The notes under the pieces: model-generated
Database searches by the model: none
What the model saw: only the letters and a program-made list of their open reading frames with translations
Told to the model about the DNA's origin: nothing
Position numbers and translations under genes: made by a program
Part shown: piece by piece, positions 32,441 through 44,661 of the stretch
Position numbering within the stretch: position 1 is the first letter of the stretch
How the letters are laid out: each line of letters starts with the position of its first letter
Assembly: GCA_035771175.1 (NCBI GenBank)
Contig: CM069590.1
Location: 59,093,683-59,157,682 of the forward strand
Reading direction: 5' to 3'
DNA: 64,000 bases
Origin: Paratinospora sagittata
Lineage: Eukaryota; Streptophyta; Magnoliopsida; Ranunculales; Menispermaceae

Positions 32441-35404
32441 ATATAGTAACATTATAATTATATTTTTTTTTATAATTAAATTAGCATACTAGATATTGAA
32501 AAGAGTGCTAGTGTGCTTTGTCAACACATAAAAGATCTTGTGTATCTTTTTGTCATGTGATTGATGTTTTGTGTGTACTTTGCAATTATCGATTTTTTCA
32601 ATCATCAAGAGCTTATATATATGGTTCTTAAAATGTTTTTTTTTTTTATACGGTGCTTAAAATGTTAAACCAAGCTACTTTAGAGTTCATATTAAAACGA
32701 GTTAATAAATAAGAGTTAATATTAAAACAAAATTGATTTTATGGAGCATAAGCTCATGTAGTGCACTAGAGGTTTGGGCTTACCTGTCTGAAATTCCAAA
32801 AAAAAGATAAATGAAGAGTGGAACTTGTTTGATTGCACGTAACACATTTATGGTCTATATAATCTTTACATAGTCTATATACACATATGAGTCTGAAATC
32901 TTGTTGGACAACTACAAGTGGAGCCCACACATAGCTCCCACCCCATTTAAATCTTTCATCGTCTTGCATACCGTACGCATCATGATTTTCAAAAAAAATT
33001 AAAATATGCTAATTAACATTCCAAAGCAATAAAAAGGATAAAAAAAACAAAGCAATGAGTAGGCTCTAATTTAAAGTCCTAATTCCTTTTCAAGCCTAAA
33101 GATCAAGCTCAAGATCAACATTAATTTTAATTTCTTAGGAAAGGAGTGTAGGTTATGCTTTAGCTGTCAACTCCTTGATCTCACTCAAATCTCTTAATAA
33201 ATTTTTTTCATATTATCGAGATTTTTCTAAAATTTGTTTATCCCAGCCTAAATCAAATTGCTGGCTATGCCATCCATCCATTATATGACACACATCTATG
33301 TAACACATTTGATGTAACTATGAAAATATACGGGGTAGGAATAAAAGAACAGATGTCCATTTCTGTGTGTTATTTCTTTGTATAAATAAATTTGATTTTA
33401 TTTATAACTTTTAGAAACAAATTACCTTTTCTTTTTCTTTTTTTTTTTTTTTTTTTGAGAATTTAAGTAAGATCAGCTGTTTATGCTTTGTCTCTTTGAT
33501 TGAGGATTTTCAGCAAAGCTTTGCTTTTTCATGTTGGTGGTGTCCCGTGAAACTTTGTCGGATGGGTGGCACTGCACTTTAGTAAAGATAATATCAATAT
33601 TGACACTATATTTTTAGGCTTTAGTAAATCTAATTAAACAAAATAAAAAATAAATATATGATGTAACCGTGATGTTATTTTTGCGTTGTTGATATGTCCA
33701 CTTTCAATAATTATAAACAAACGTTGTAAGCAAAATTCATGAAAGAAAAAAAAAACATATTTATTCTTTTTGATTTCTTCCTCCATTAACATTTGTAATA
33801 TTCAAGTAAAATATCACTTGTAAAATATTTTGAAGAATATAATACATAAAAAATAAGAAGTAATGCGTAAAAATGGTACTGTAGAAATATAAAATGGCCA
33901 ATGAATCATGTGCTGTAATAGTGAGAAAATCTCAATAATAATTAAAACTTATTATAACATTGCAATTTGAAAATACAAATACAAAAATCTATTTTTTAAT
34001 TATAGAAATCAAAACTAAGAAAACAAAAGGATATTACTTGGAAAATCTTTCTACAAATATATATGTGAAAACGAATGAAAAGAGGCAAAATGTCGAAGAT
34101 GAACTGAGACTAAAGAACTAGAGACATATGAAAAGATTAAAAAATAAAAATAAAAAAGTAAATATGTCAATTATACAAAGAGAAGAATCACTGAGCTAAA
34201 GTTTTGTTTTAAAAAAAATAAAATAAAATAAATTGGAAAATGGTAGAGGAACCAGTTATAAAATGAATTCAAACTTATTGGTATCATCATTGGAATACTT
34301 TTAAATAATTAGAATCAATCAGCCAGCGCCATAAGACCTAAAGTATCTTTCCACAAGAGGAAGTAACGGTCCTTGTATTCTAAAAACAGAAGGAAGGATA
34401 AGAAAAAGGAGGCATATGGGTATATAACATCAACAGAGCAACTACTATTGGTTAGGTCCCAACTTAATACCAATATTGAAGAAAACAAAATCAAATAACC
34501 AGAAATGATAATAATATCGTATTTTAGAAATATTTGCTGGGAATCAAACTCTGTAAATAGGTCAAATGATCATGATTGTTAAAGATGGCCATGTATATTC
34601 TTCTTTAGGCACATAAAGGGGGTCTATTTTGTTGAGAAACCAAGCATTCATATACAAAGTAATTAAACATATATTCCTCATCTTTTCCAAGGAACATATC
34701 TTCCACACGTTTCACACGTTAATATAGATGTATTAGGAACCTTTTTTTTTTTACTTTCGAATTAGGCGAAAATTTGGATCAATGTTTACCATAAACACGT
34801 AGTGTGAGCATAATATCTTAAGTAGACATTAAATAAAGTATTTTTAAATGCAAAAAAAAAAAAACACATGTTGACTGTATGTGTACTACAATTATTCTTT
34901 AATGTATATAAAATATATCTTAGATTATTAATTATGATTATTCAATACAAAAAAAAGTTGTAGGTAAAATTAATGCATTTAACTCTAAATTAGTCTTTAA
35001 TTAGTAAATAGTTAAAAAATATGTTCAACAAATAGTATCTTACGTGCACCTTGTCCCGGTACGGTTCAACTCCTCTTTGTACCCAATGTACATTCAATAT
35101 TCAATATAAATCATAATTATAATTATTTTAAGTTATTTAATTAATAATAAGCTTTTCTTTTCTTTTTTTTCTTTTTTTTTTTAAAAAAAATGCTCGTATA
35201 AAAGCTCACCTGATTGACTTTTGTTGGGAACAGATTTAGGAGAACTGTTCTAACTCCTTAAATCTGACGTCACGATGAGGCGGGGCCCTACGCGTAAAAC
35301 CGATCTAGCGGTGCACAATAAAACGCCGTGTTTTTAATTAAGAAAAGTCTCTCAACATCTTTCTCTCTGGTCTCCGTTTCCGAGAGGGTTTCTTCGTCGC
35401 TTCT

Positions 35405-36490
35405 ATGGCCGAACCCGAATCTCAGCCTCAACCTCAACCCCAACCCCAGCCTCAGCCATCCGTCTCCGCCGTAACGGAACCGGAACCGTTACAGTACTGG
35501 TGTCACCGGTGCGATAAACGAGTCTCCATAGAAACCCAAACAGACGAATCGGAACTCATCTGCTACGAATGCAAGACCGGCTTCGTCGAATCGATCCCCG
35601 CTGCAGCACCGTCGGAACAACTTCCATCTGCGGAGAACGGCGCCCAAGAACGATCTTTCAGCCACCAGTTCCTTCAAGTCCTCCGATTACTCGCTCAGGC
35701 AGCTAGGGATGAGGACGCTACTCCTCCACCGCCTCAAAATGCTTCAGAAACCGACGATTTCCTCCGGATCGAGCTCAATGGATGGCATAACGATGTGGAC
35801 GACGATGATGATGAAGATGAAATTGAATTTGGTAACAACGAGGGTGGAGATCGATCTGAGAATGATATCGGGGACGAGGAAGACGAAGAAGAACCCGGTG
35901 GGGACGAAGGAGATCGCCGTCGGAGGCGCCGCGACATCCTCAGGCTACGGATCCGCGATTTCGCATCTCGAGCGGCTAATCGGCGGAATCGGATCTTGGA
36001 TTTGTCGGAGATCCTTATGGGGTTAGAAGAGAACGCGATTGAGTTGCGAGTTGAGATGCCGGATTCGGATGGATACGTCGGCAATCCGGAGGATTATGTG
36101 GATGCGGCGGCGTACGAGGCGTTGTTGCAGAACTTGGCGGAGAGCGAAGGAGCCAGAAAAGGAGCTCCGCCGGCGGCGAAATCGGCCGTGTTAGGGTTGA
36201 AGGCGGTGGAGGTGGTGGCGGAAGAGGAGGTTCTGATGTGTGCTATATGCAAGGAAGGGGTAGGTGTTGGAAATATAGCGAAGGAATTACCGTGCGGGCA
36301 TGGGTACCACGGGGAATGCATTGAACAGTGGTTGGGTTCGAGAAATTCGTGCCCGGTTTGCAGGTTCGAATTACCGACGGATGATGCAGATTATGAAGAG
36401 GAGAGGGAGAAGAGATCTGTAATTGCATCCGCTCCAGGTGGATCGACGTCGTCGTCTAGTTCTGGAGAAAATAACAGTGTCTCTGGTTAA
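35405..36490 (+). CDS. CIP8: RING-H2 E3 ubiquitin ligase, CIP8-like
   Basis: A single exon encodes 361 residues. A PQ dipeptide repeat (about 8-18) leads to an N-terminal zinc ribbon with C33, C36, C53 and C56. The middle has FLQVLRLLAQAA, two acidic tracts (about 131-142 and 152-169), an Arg run and the NRILDLSEILMGLEEN block. GNPEDYVDAAAYEALLQNLA leads to the RING at 279-319 (CAIC...PCGHGYH...C...CPVC), a C3H2C3 arrangement. Layout, the RKGAPPAAKSA linker and the CRFELPTDDADYEEER ending match my memory of Arabidopsis CIP8 closely. CIP8 is a ligase that binds COP1 and ubiquitinates HY5 in vitro. The start is the first ATG in frame, directly after a CT-rich leader. The exact orthologue within the family is not proven. 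Confidence 0.92.
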   Translation: MAEPESQPQPQPQPQPQPSVSAVTEPEPLQYWCHRCDKRVSIETQTDESELICYECKTGFVESIPAAAPSEQLPSAENGAQERSFSHQFLQVLRLLAQAARDEDATPPPPQNASETDDFLRIELNGWHNDVDDDDDEDEIEFGNNEGGDRSENDIGDEEDEEEPGGDEGDRRRRRRDILRLRIRDFASRAANRRNRILDLSEILMGLEENAIELRVEMPDSDGYVGNPEDYVDAAAYEALLQNLAESEGARKGAPPAAKSAVLGLKAVEVVAEEEVLMCAICKEGVGVGNIAKELPCGHGYHGECIEQWLGSRNSCPVCRFELPTDDADYEEEREKRSVIASAPGGSTSSSSSGENNSVSG

Positions 36491-37216
36491 TTCAAACGCT
36501 ACGTTTGATGTTTAAAAAGTTATCTTTCAGGTAATTATCTTCTTAATTGTAGTTTATGTGTTCGACTTTGGTTGAAATGTGGATGAAGATTAAGAATTGT
36601 GGGATTCTTCGTTCTCTCTTTTCTTTCAGTGTAAATATAATCTCTACCTGCCTCTCTTTTTCTCTATAACTTCAATTTTATGAGTAACTTCGGTGGGTGG
36701 GCAAAGAACAGAATTCTTTCTACCCATGCTTTCCCTTCTTTGTACTGTTGTTGTGCGTTTGTGGTCCTCGTGAAGCTATAAGGTTGGTGGCAGAGACCTC
36801 CGCATCTTCGTCCCCCCACTCCCCCTCATGTTTTGCTGTCATGAGCTGCAGTAATATATTTTTGGCCCAGCAAATGCATATTAAATTTACTCTGTGTAAT
36901 AGCTCTACATTCTGTGGATAATGCCTCGCACCATTTTCTCATTAGGTTTCGTCTTCAATGTATCGTCCTGAATAATGAGTTTGGATGTATCGACGATTTC
37001 AATTTCTTCTATCATAAAACTCACCAAAAAGTAAAACCATAAAAAACACGTTTTTTTCATAGAGAAAACAGAAGTTTCCAGTGGCAAGCTAAGCTACGGA
37101 AAATTAAAATAGGCCACATTCATCTACTGGACAGTTGATTTTATCAACCAGGCATTCATTGTCTACATCCATTATAACCATATCTCAAAGAGATAACGGG
37201 AACACTGAATGGGGAT
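36491..37216. other. 3' region of the CIP8-like gene
   Basis: Probably 3' UTR for the first 150-450 bp (T-rich with CTCT tracts), then unassigned sequence up to the hAT element. The frame at 36697-36921 has no family resemblance. Confidence 0.45.
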
Positions 37217-37224
37217 CTTCTAAA

Positions 37225-38131
37225 CAAGGACTAAAAATTAGTCGAATTTCGGCAAAATTAGCCGAATTTTTTCGGTTTTTTTACCATCGAAGCGAAAAGT
37301 GGGATGTAAAATAAAAAATACAAAAATTCGCTAAATAATTCGAACAACTTCGACCAAATTCGATAAATTTCGACAAAAGTTTAGTTTTTCAATAAAAAAA
37401 TGCAAAAATTCGATAAAATAAAATTCGACAAAATTCGATGAAATTAGACAAAGAAGTAAAAAAGATGTTAATTCATCAATAAAAAATAAAAAAACACTAA
37501 TAATTATGTATTATTTTCAACTTCATCAACCAACATAGCAATATAAATTTTAAAAAATAATTTAACAAGTTAACAAATTATGTAGTTTATGGGATATGCT
37601 TTACTAAAAAAAAAAAAAAAAAAAAAGCAAAATAAATAAATAGTTAAAGTTGAAATAAGATAAAACCTTAAAAATAAATTAAAAGATTTTCAAGTCATCT
37701 TTTTTTAGTTAACTCTTATGAAACAAGATTAATAAACAACGCATTCAAATAATAAACTAATAAATTAAGCATGATAGAATTCAAACTAGTAAAGTATATG
37801 GTCGAAAAACAAGCCACCACAAAATTAAATATCAAAATAAAAAAAACAAATTAAAACCAAAAGCCGTCATTCAAATTCATCAACTCACTTAACAAGATTT
37901 ATTTTGTTAGGTCACTTATTGATATTTTTATGTATTAAAAGTGTCTATTTATATTAGTTTTTAGCTTATACTACAATAAATTTAGATATTTAAGCATATA
38001 TGCAAAAATTCTCTAAACTTCTCTAATTTAGCAAATTTTTACAAAAATTCTCCGTGTCGAATTAACTTTTTCGAATTAATTCTGATTTTTGAAGGTCGAA
38101 GTTTAGGGCGAAATCGAAGTTTCGTACCTTG
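37225..38131. mobile_element. Non-autonomous hAT element, CAAGG family, copy 2 (907 bp)
   Basis: It starts CAAGGACTAAAAATTAG and ends CGTACCTTG. The 8-bp direct repeat CTTCTAAA flanks it exactly (37217-37224 and 38132-38139). It is colinear and nearly identical to copy 1 at 4707-5630, with small indels in A-runs and a short deletion in the TTCGATAAA-repeat region. It has no transposase frame. The intact target duplication and high similarity suggest this copy and copy 1 are the younger ones. Confidence 0.87.
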
Positions 38132-38139
38132 CTTCTAAA

Positions 38140-39778
38140 GCAGTTGAATATAGAGCTGTAGTGTGAATGTTGTTTTTTTTTTTTGCCAAGAAAATGGAAT
38201 CTTATACAACAAAGATGAGGAAAGGAAACAAGTAAACAATCAATGACTTATCAAAGGGAAATATTAATCTAACTATAACAAAATGCAACTTCAAGTGCAA
38301 ATAGACATGCATATTCATTGGATCATTTATTACACACCTTAAGATATGTAATACACACGTTCAATGAACAAGTATATGTAGTTGCATCTACGGGAGAAAA
38401 TTAACTGCATTTGGAGCTATACATAGTTTTTTCAATACAGTTGAAAGACACAAAACTTAGACTCACAAGGTAGCCTGATGACTAGAATCTGAGAATGCTG
38501 GGGAGTACTCTGCCACATCAGAACGATTTTGACGAATGTTCTACTCCGAGTACATTATAGAAAGCAACATTAAGGCAGAAACTAGTAGGCACTGCAAATA
38601 TAATTTTAATACAACATTCTGCAAATCAGCAACATGGTTTAATTATAGTAAGCCAAAAAAAAAACAAACAGTCAATCAATCAATTTGAACACAACTGTTT
38701 AATTGCATCAAACTTTATACATACAACTCCATAGCAAATTTGCAATGTCAGAGTTACCATTTCAACTAGGGCTTCAGATGTCAAAGCATTGCATAGTCTT
38801 TTCTTAGCTCATAGTCTTTTTTGCTATATTACAGCAATATCATCTAATATTAACACATTAACAGTGTAATTAAAGAAATATTTATATTTTCAAAGATCAT
38901 TAAGAAGATAAATGCTATCATATTTTAGCACGGACAGTTTATTGTGAAGTAGATTTGAATGTTTCTATTTGGATAGCTGAGAACCTATGCACTTTTCACA
39001 GCATCTACTTGCATATATATGATAGGGTCTGGCTACCCTACAATCCATGTTGAGGGCATTTTCCCACAGCTCATGTCAGCATCTGTCTCAGCAAGTATAA
39101 CATAACAAATGCAACATGAGGTGTAACTTATTACACGACATTTATATTAGGAATGATCTCTGAGGATGGCAATTATTTTATTGACATTGAGGATAGCAAT
39201 CTTCTATACGATTGGGACATCCATGTGCAGGCATGGGAACAAAATATCTCACACTACATTTGGCTTACAGAGAATCAGTTGGAAATGATGAAAATCGTAA
39301 TATTATCTTGAGTGACTATCAATATCTTACAACCTTTGGAGGGGGGGGAGGAGGAAGGACTAAACAAACCATGGTTGAGAAATTCTTTCTTTCTTTTTTC
39401 TTTTTTTTCTTTTTTTTTTTCATTTGACGAAATAAAATTATTCAAGATGGTAAAACAATGCTATACAGTGGGAGTAAGGGCGAAGTGAGCTGAGTACCTA
39501 AAGTTAGGATGGGCAAATTCAGGTTTTTTCATAAAATATACTAGCTATGTTTGAAGTTTCATGGCCTGCTGGATTAGAGATTCAGATCAACTAGTAAGAT
39601 CAATTTCTGGCCCAGACCACAGGAGACAAATTGTGTATACAATATCTGGTGCCTGCTAAACTGGGATAAATCAAGTGGGGCACAGTTTCCTTTTGAAGGA
39701 AAGGTACTTTAGGTACACGATGCTATTTACTATGTTATTTGTGGTGCATTCCCTCAAAATAGTGATCAATGTGTGTTT
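38140..39778. other. Sequence downstream of SEC11; no last exon found
   Basis: This region lies 3' of the SEC11 stop and would be expected to hold a final exon if one exists. Reading the minus strand, I found no segment resembling the usual SEC11 C-terminus. A short minus-strand frame at about 38530-38467 (SDVAEYSPAFSDSSHQATL then stop) looks protein-like but is isolated. T-runs and a G-run (39344-39351) are present. Confidence 0.4.
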
Positions 39779-42700
39779 TTAATCTAAAGTATAAGTGCTA
39801 AATGGCCCAACCTTAAAAGTTGCTTGCTCAGTCATAATGATAGTCACCAGTCCGAGATATGGCAAAAACCTGAAACCGAATACCAATTTCAACTGAGATA
39901 ATGCTTACACAACAACAATACTAATTGTACTAATAATGATACAAGGGAGAAAAGCAGAACAAATATCAGTCCTGTGGAGAGACAACCACACAATAGTATT
40001 AAATCAGATTTCAATATTTGGTAGTTTCACTGACAGATAATCTTTAGCTCCCAATGGATCATATGTTTGGTCAGAAAACACCAAGGGGGACATCCAGTCT
40101 ACCAAGACAATGGTAAGCAGAGAGTATCTAGCCAGTAAATTGTTATTAGCATCTCCTAAACTTAAATTCTTCAATGAGAATATTATGCCAGATCATTGCA
40201 GAGAGAAATTAAACCATAGTTTTACCCAATAGCTCTCCCACTGATATAAGTTGGCTTAAGCCAGAGTTGACCCTGTGCGTACAAAGGCCGGTCATCCCCT
40301 TGATTATTATCTCCTGAAATAGCAAATGCACTAAAAACATATAGCTATGAATATAATCACAAGAGCACTAACTAAAACAAGGTAACGTTGCTAAGTAGAC
40401 CTTTAAGTGGATAATGCCGGAGGAGTTACAGATTTATATGAATATTTCCCCCTTAAATTATCTAGACTATGGAAAAATGACATAGAATCAGGACAAGCAT
40501 CCACACTATTTGTCACTTGCTGTGTCATCATTAGATAGATTCCAGATTATTTTATTAACTTTAAAACATCAGGTTATAATCATGAAATTGAAAGGCAGTA
40601 CTTCACTTTGTATCTAAGGGTGCTTGACTTTGTATTTTAACTTGTATCATTCATGGGAAAAAGAAACTTTACACCCTAAAATTTAATGAAGATGTTGGAG
40701 GCTTAACTTTTGAGCTCCACATGATGCTGAAGCACCTGAAAAATGCTTTCAGTGTCTTGGGAAGGTTCTTTTCCAAAGTAGCTTATGCCAGATACAAGAA
40801 GACAACAGAAAATCCAATACACCAGTTGAGCTCCTTTTTGGGTTCTTTTTGGAATGTGCTTGTACTTCTTTTTTCTTCTTTTCCAGATTATATGATAATG
40901 GGCATAACAACTGTAAGGTTGTCCCATTTACCAAATGAATGTGTTTCACAGAGACACTTTATATCTGCATACCTACATCTTTCTTCATCTCCACATCTAC
41001 CATTTTTCCCTTGGTTCTCTTTTTATTCAGGTTAAACACACCTCTACTTCTTCTGGTGGTGTTAAGGTTTTTGGATGAGAGTAATTTCTGCACTCTCAGG
41101 TGTTACGTTTGGTTAGTGGTGATAAAAGTTTGAAAGTCGGAACTAGTTAACAATGTATAAGTTAAGTTTAATGTAGTTTTCAGAGCCTTGATATTAAACT
41201 CAAGAATGCAAAGTTGTGGATTATCATTTTTCTTCTTTGGTGCAGTTGATTTTAAAATGTCCGAACTCAAGTTATGCAACTGTAATGCTTGAAAAACTGT
41301 TTCATCTATTATTTTTCCTTCTTAATTAGCCCATTTTGGTACATACAAATTTGTAGTTGTGTCTAAAAGCAATATCTCGTACCTTTAGTGAGGATGTCAA
41401 CCTCTCTGATGTCTTGTCTTTCATGAACCTACTGAAAGAAAAAGGAGAAAGAGAGAAAGAGCAACAAAGAAAATGAGTTATAACTTTTAAAAAAAAAAAA
41501 AAAAAGTGACATTGATGCCTCCAGAAGAATTATAGAAATACGGAGATCTCAGTTTGACCCAATCTGAAAGGGATACACAGCCAATTTTTACTTACGAACA
41601 AAATGAAGTAATGAAAAACCCTGGGAATGTATAATCCAATATGATTAGCTACTGTGTCTAGGATGCGACTCCACTCTTATTCCCTAAATCATATTCAGCC
41701 TTAAAAAATTAAGAGCTTACCTCAGAGCTCATACTTCATTGAAATGAGCTTGAATTTTGACTATCACCAATCAAAATACCAGTGGAGCCTAACAGCTAGA
41801 GGATCTCTTGCACACTCAAAACCGAAACAGTAAAGACTATCCAACCACAAAAAAACAACAGATGCAACCCTCTCTTGTAGCTCACTTATGAACAAAAAAA
41901 AGTGAAAGATTGGATAGCATTGTCACCTTGACTATTCGATGAACAATGGGGATTCTACGTCCCTGGAGCAACATAGAGCATGAAGAAATTAGCTAAGATA
42001 ATGATAAACTTAGGCATTTGGCAGGAAATGAACATTGTGAAAAAATGAAAGACACAAACAAACAAACAAAACAAAGAAGGGGGAAGAAAGGAAGGATAAG
42101 AAACAAAGCAATAGAAAGACCATGAATAATGCAAACTAAAAAAGAATCATCACCGTATGAAATGTCATGATAAATCAGTGAATGTTTGGAAAGAAACTTA
42201 ATCATCTAACCCCGCTTCAGTTCAATTAAAACATTCTCCACCAAAAACCTGTTCAGATTGGGTAATGTATTGATTATATAACATTAAGCAAGTAAATGTT
42301 ATAACTGCCATCAATTATAAAACTGTGCACGACAAATATCAAATATTTTTTGTCTTCTTTTGCACTAGATCTCCAATCACAACCGTGAGCAAAGAAAGGT
42401 TGCATCAGGCTGGCATTCCATGGAAAACATGGCCATCTGCTATTATGAATCCTATTTTTCCAATTTATTTAATTCATCCTCCAAAAACAATGCATTTTAG
42501 AATAAAAAAGATGTCCAGTTGCTATGTGAAACAGTGTTTTTAAGACGCCAAAGCAATGTCTAGGCGATTTGCAGCGCAGGCAAAGCCTAGATGTGGCCTA
42601 GGCAATAAAAAGATATTTATTTATAAGTCTCTAGATAATTAATTAATTATTAATAGGTCCCTGAACAATTCATATATAGAGATATATATATATCTAATTG

Positions 42701-44661
42701 TATTTTATAATAACTGTTAAAAATTCATAAAATGATCAAAAACACTTCATATTAATTAAAATCGTGTCCACAAAACATTAATTCATGCCACAATACACAT
42801 TATCCAAAAGGTTCAAAAGTACAAAACTCAAATATATATCGTCGGAGGGTTGTCGGAGATTTCTACGACATTTCTTGGTCGGAGCAAATAGAAAGGATGG
42901 CTTAGGAAGATGAAGGTTTGAGGGTTTACTATAAAAAGGGGGGCATTTCTGTTTTTAAAGCTTTTTTTTAATTAGAAAAACCCCCCTAGACTTTTTAAAT
43001 ATTTATATAAACCCCCACAGCCTGCCTAGCACAGAGCCTAAGCGTTTTTTCCCTAAAATGCCTAGGCGACCGCCTTAAAAATACTAACGTGAAATAGGTA
43101 AGGGTTAACCAACATGTCCTCTGGAAGGGATCAACTGTCCAAAGACACCAGCTGCTCTAGATAGACATGACGAATATGATTATTTCCATTGACCCCAAAC
43201 ATAAAAATAAAGCAATCTTCATCAATAAAAAATATCAAAACAGTTAGAACAGAGAAGAAAGAAAAGTCAGATCTCAATTGATCGTTCTAGATAGCATTAA
43301 AGCAACGTCCATCAACAAAATTATTAATGTTGAGTACTAAAAGTCAATCATAGAAAAACACAGGTGGCAAGTTGTCGGCAGTAGATATTCAATGTGATAT
43401 TGAAATGACGGCAGCATAATCTGTATATAAGAAAAGAAACGTACATCAACACTAAATATAATGATTTCTCCAGCATGAAAAGAATCCTTGCTCATGTGTA
43501 AGAAAAGAATATCTCCCTGCAGGATCAACAACTAATTAAAATCAAGTTAAACATAAGCATAACGGTCTGTATCAACATAAATGATTAAAATCAAGTAAAA
43601 CATAAGCACGCCAGTCTGTGTCGGCATATAGGAAGCAGGGTTCGTGATGGTAAACTTGAATTGCAAATTTGTAAACATAAAGAATAGCATTTTACTTGGC
43701 ACTTCGGAGTCAAACTGATGCATTAGTTCAATTATGAGACACCAAGCTTTGAGATCTGATATGCTTTGTTTTTGTTAGTCCTGAACTCTTTGAGATCTGA
43801 TATATTTTAATTAGCATTAACATCCATTTCAAGTAGTCCATGACTCAGGGATTTAATGTAAATAAATACTAGTCCTTGATCAAGCTCCTTAACTTTTTTG
43901 ACATTACAACCGAATTCAAAATCAAAGCAAGGGTTGAGGAAATGACAATGTGCAAGTTATTCAGCCTAAGAAAAAATTCCAGAATAGTAAACATTGGGAA
44001 CGATTAAAACTGTCAGATGGCTTGCTAGTTTCAACGGATTAGTCCTTGTTAGACTACAATGTATCTTCAGCTCAGTCGAAGTAGCGTCAATTGTATCAAG
44101 ATCTACATCATCAACGAAATATTGATAAATGCTACTGCATAGAATGATAGCACGGTAAAAACTTATAAGTATGCTAGAACGAAGTTTACTAACAAAATCT
44201 AAATGGAAAATAAATTTGTGCTTGATGTGAAGCAGGATCTCACTCTCTTAAATCCAGGCTCCATGCTACCAGAAAGAACCACAACCACAGGCGATTCACT
44301 CCCTGAAAAACACATCAACGCCTTCCACGTAATCAATGTCGACGTAATGATCATACCTAGAACGTGAATTGATCAAGGAACACCGATCAGTAAGAAAATG
44401 GTGCTCGTGCAATCGAAAGAAATAAGAGATACAATTATTCAAATAGGCAAACAAAAACAGCATCGCTGCACAAATGATCGGTGAAAACCTATCGAGCACT
44501 CGTTCATTCAAAACGCATTTTACTGCAGAGATGACGAATAGACCGATTGAAGTGAATCCAATAGAGAGAAAGATCGGCGTACCGAATCTGACCAACTTCA
44601 CGAGGAGTCTTCTTGCCTCCGTGGCACGGATAGAATCGAACCTCTCGCTGATCCGCTCCAT
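39779..44661 (-). CDS. SEC11: Signal peptidase complex catalytic subunit SEC11
   Basis: Seven minus-strand exons: 44661-44583, 44356-44244, 43516-43445, 41962-41927, 41428-41383, 40313-40226 and 39869-39779, all GT-AG, giving 174 residues. The product is the ER membrane serine protease that cleaves signal peptides. A short cytosolic N-terminus ([18 protein letters not shown]) precedes one membrane segment (about residues 27-43). [20 protein letters not shown] carries the catalytic Ser. [11 protein letters not shown] carries the catalytic His, and [15 protein letters not shown] the catalytic-region Asp residues. [20 protein letters not shown] follows. After MTEQATFK, family members continue into a C-terminal hydrophobic helix; here the frame reads [10 protein letters not shown] and stops. 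An unlocated last exon spliced after FK is possible. The 1.5-kb intron 3 holds an AGGCG-type repeat. Confidence 0.88.
42533..43085. mobile_element. AGGCG-type repeat element, copy A, in SEC11 intron 3
   Basis: The left end reads AGTGTTTTTAAGACGCC and the right end, reverse-complemented, AGTATTTTTAAGGCGG. Motifs built on CCTAGGCG and GCCTAG recur near both ends. The AT-rich middle includes AATTAATTAATTATTAATAG. A second copy in opposite orientation lies at 55136-55670 in an RH28 intron. The target duplication is not clear (GTGAAA occurs on both sides but not flush). Confidence 0.6.

Larger units (their letters stand above)
29602..35404. other. 5.8-kb AT-rich intergenic region between ADF and the RING E3 gene
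   Basis: After the ADF 3' UTR there is no supported coding frame. The region is full of A/T runs (for example 31475-31491, 33430-33456, 34852-34863, 35159-35190). Frames at 30722-31154, 31221-31403 and 32766-32969 are short, AT-biased and unlike any family I know. One possible MITE is noted separately. The last 200 bp, richer in GC, probably hold the promoter and leader of the E3 gene. Confidence 0.5.

Noticed and set aside
35734..36084. 116-residue minus-strand frame in the RING gene
   Set aside because: Ser-rich shadow of the acidic tract of the CIP8-like protein on the other strand.
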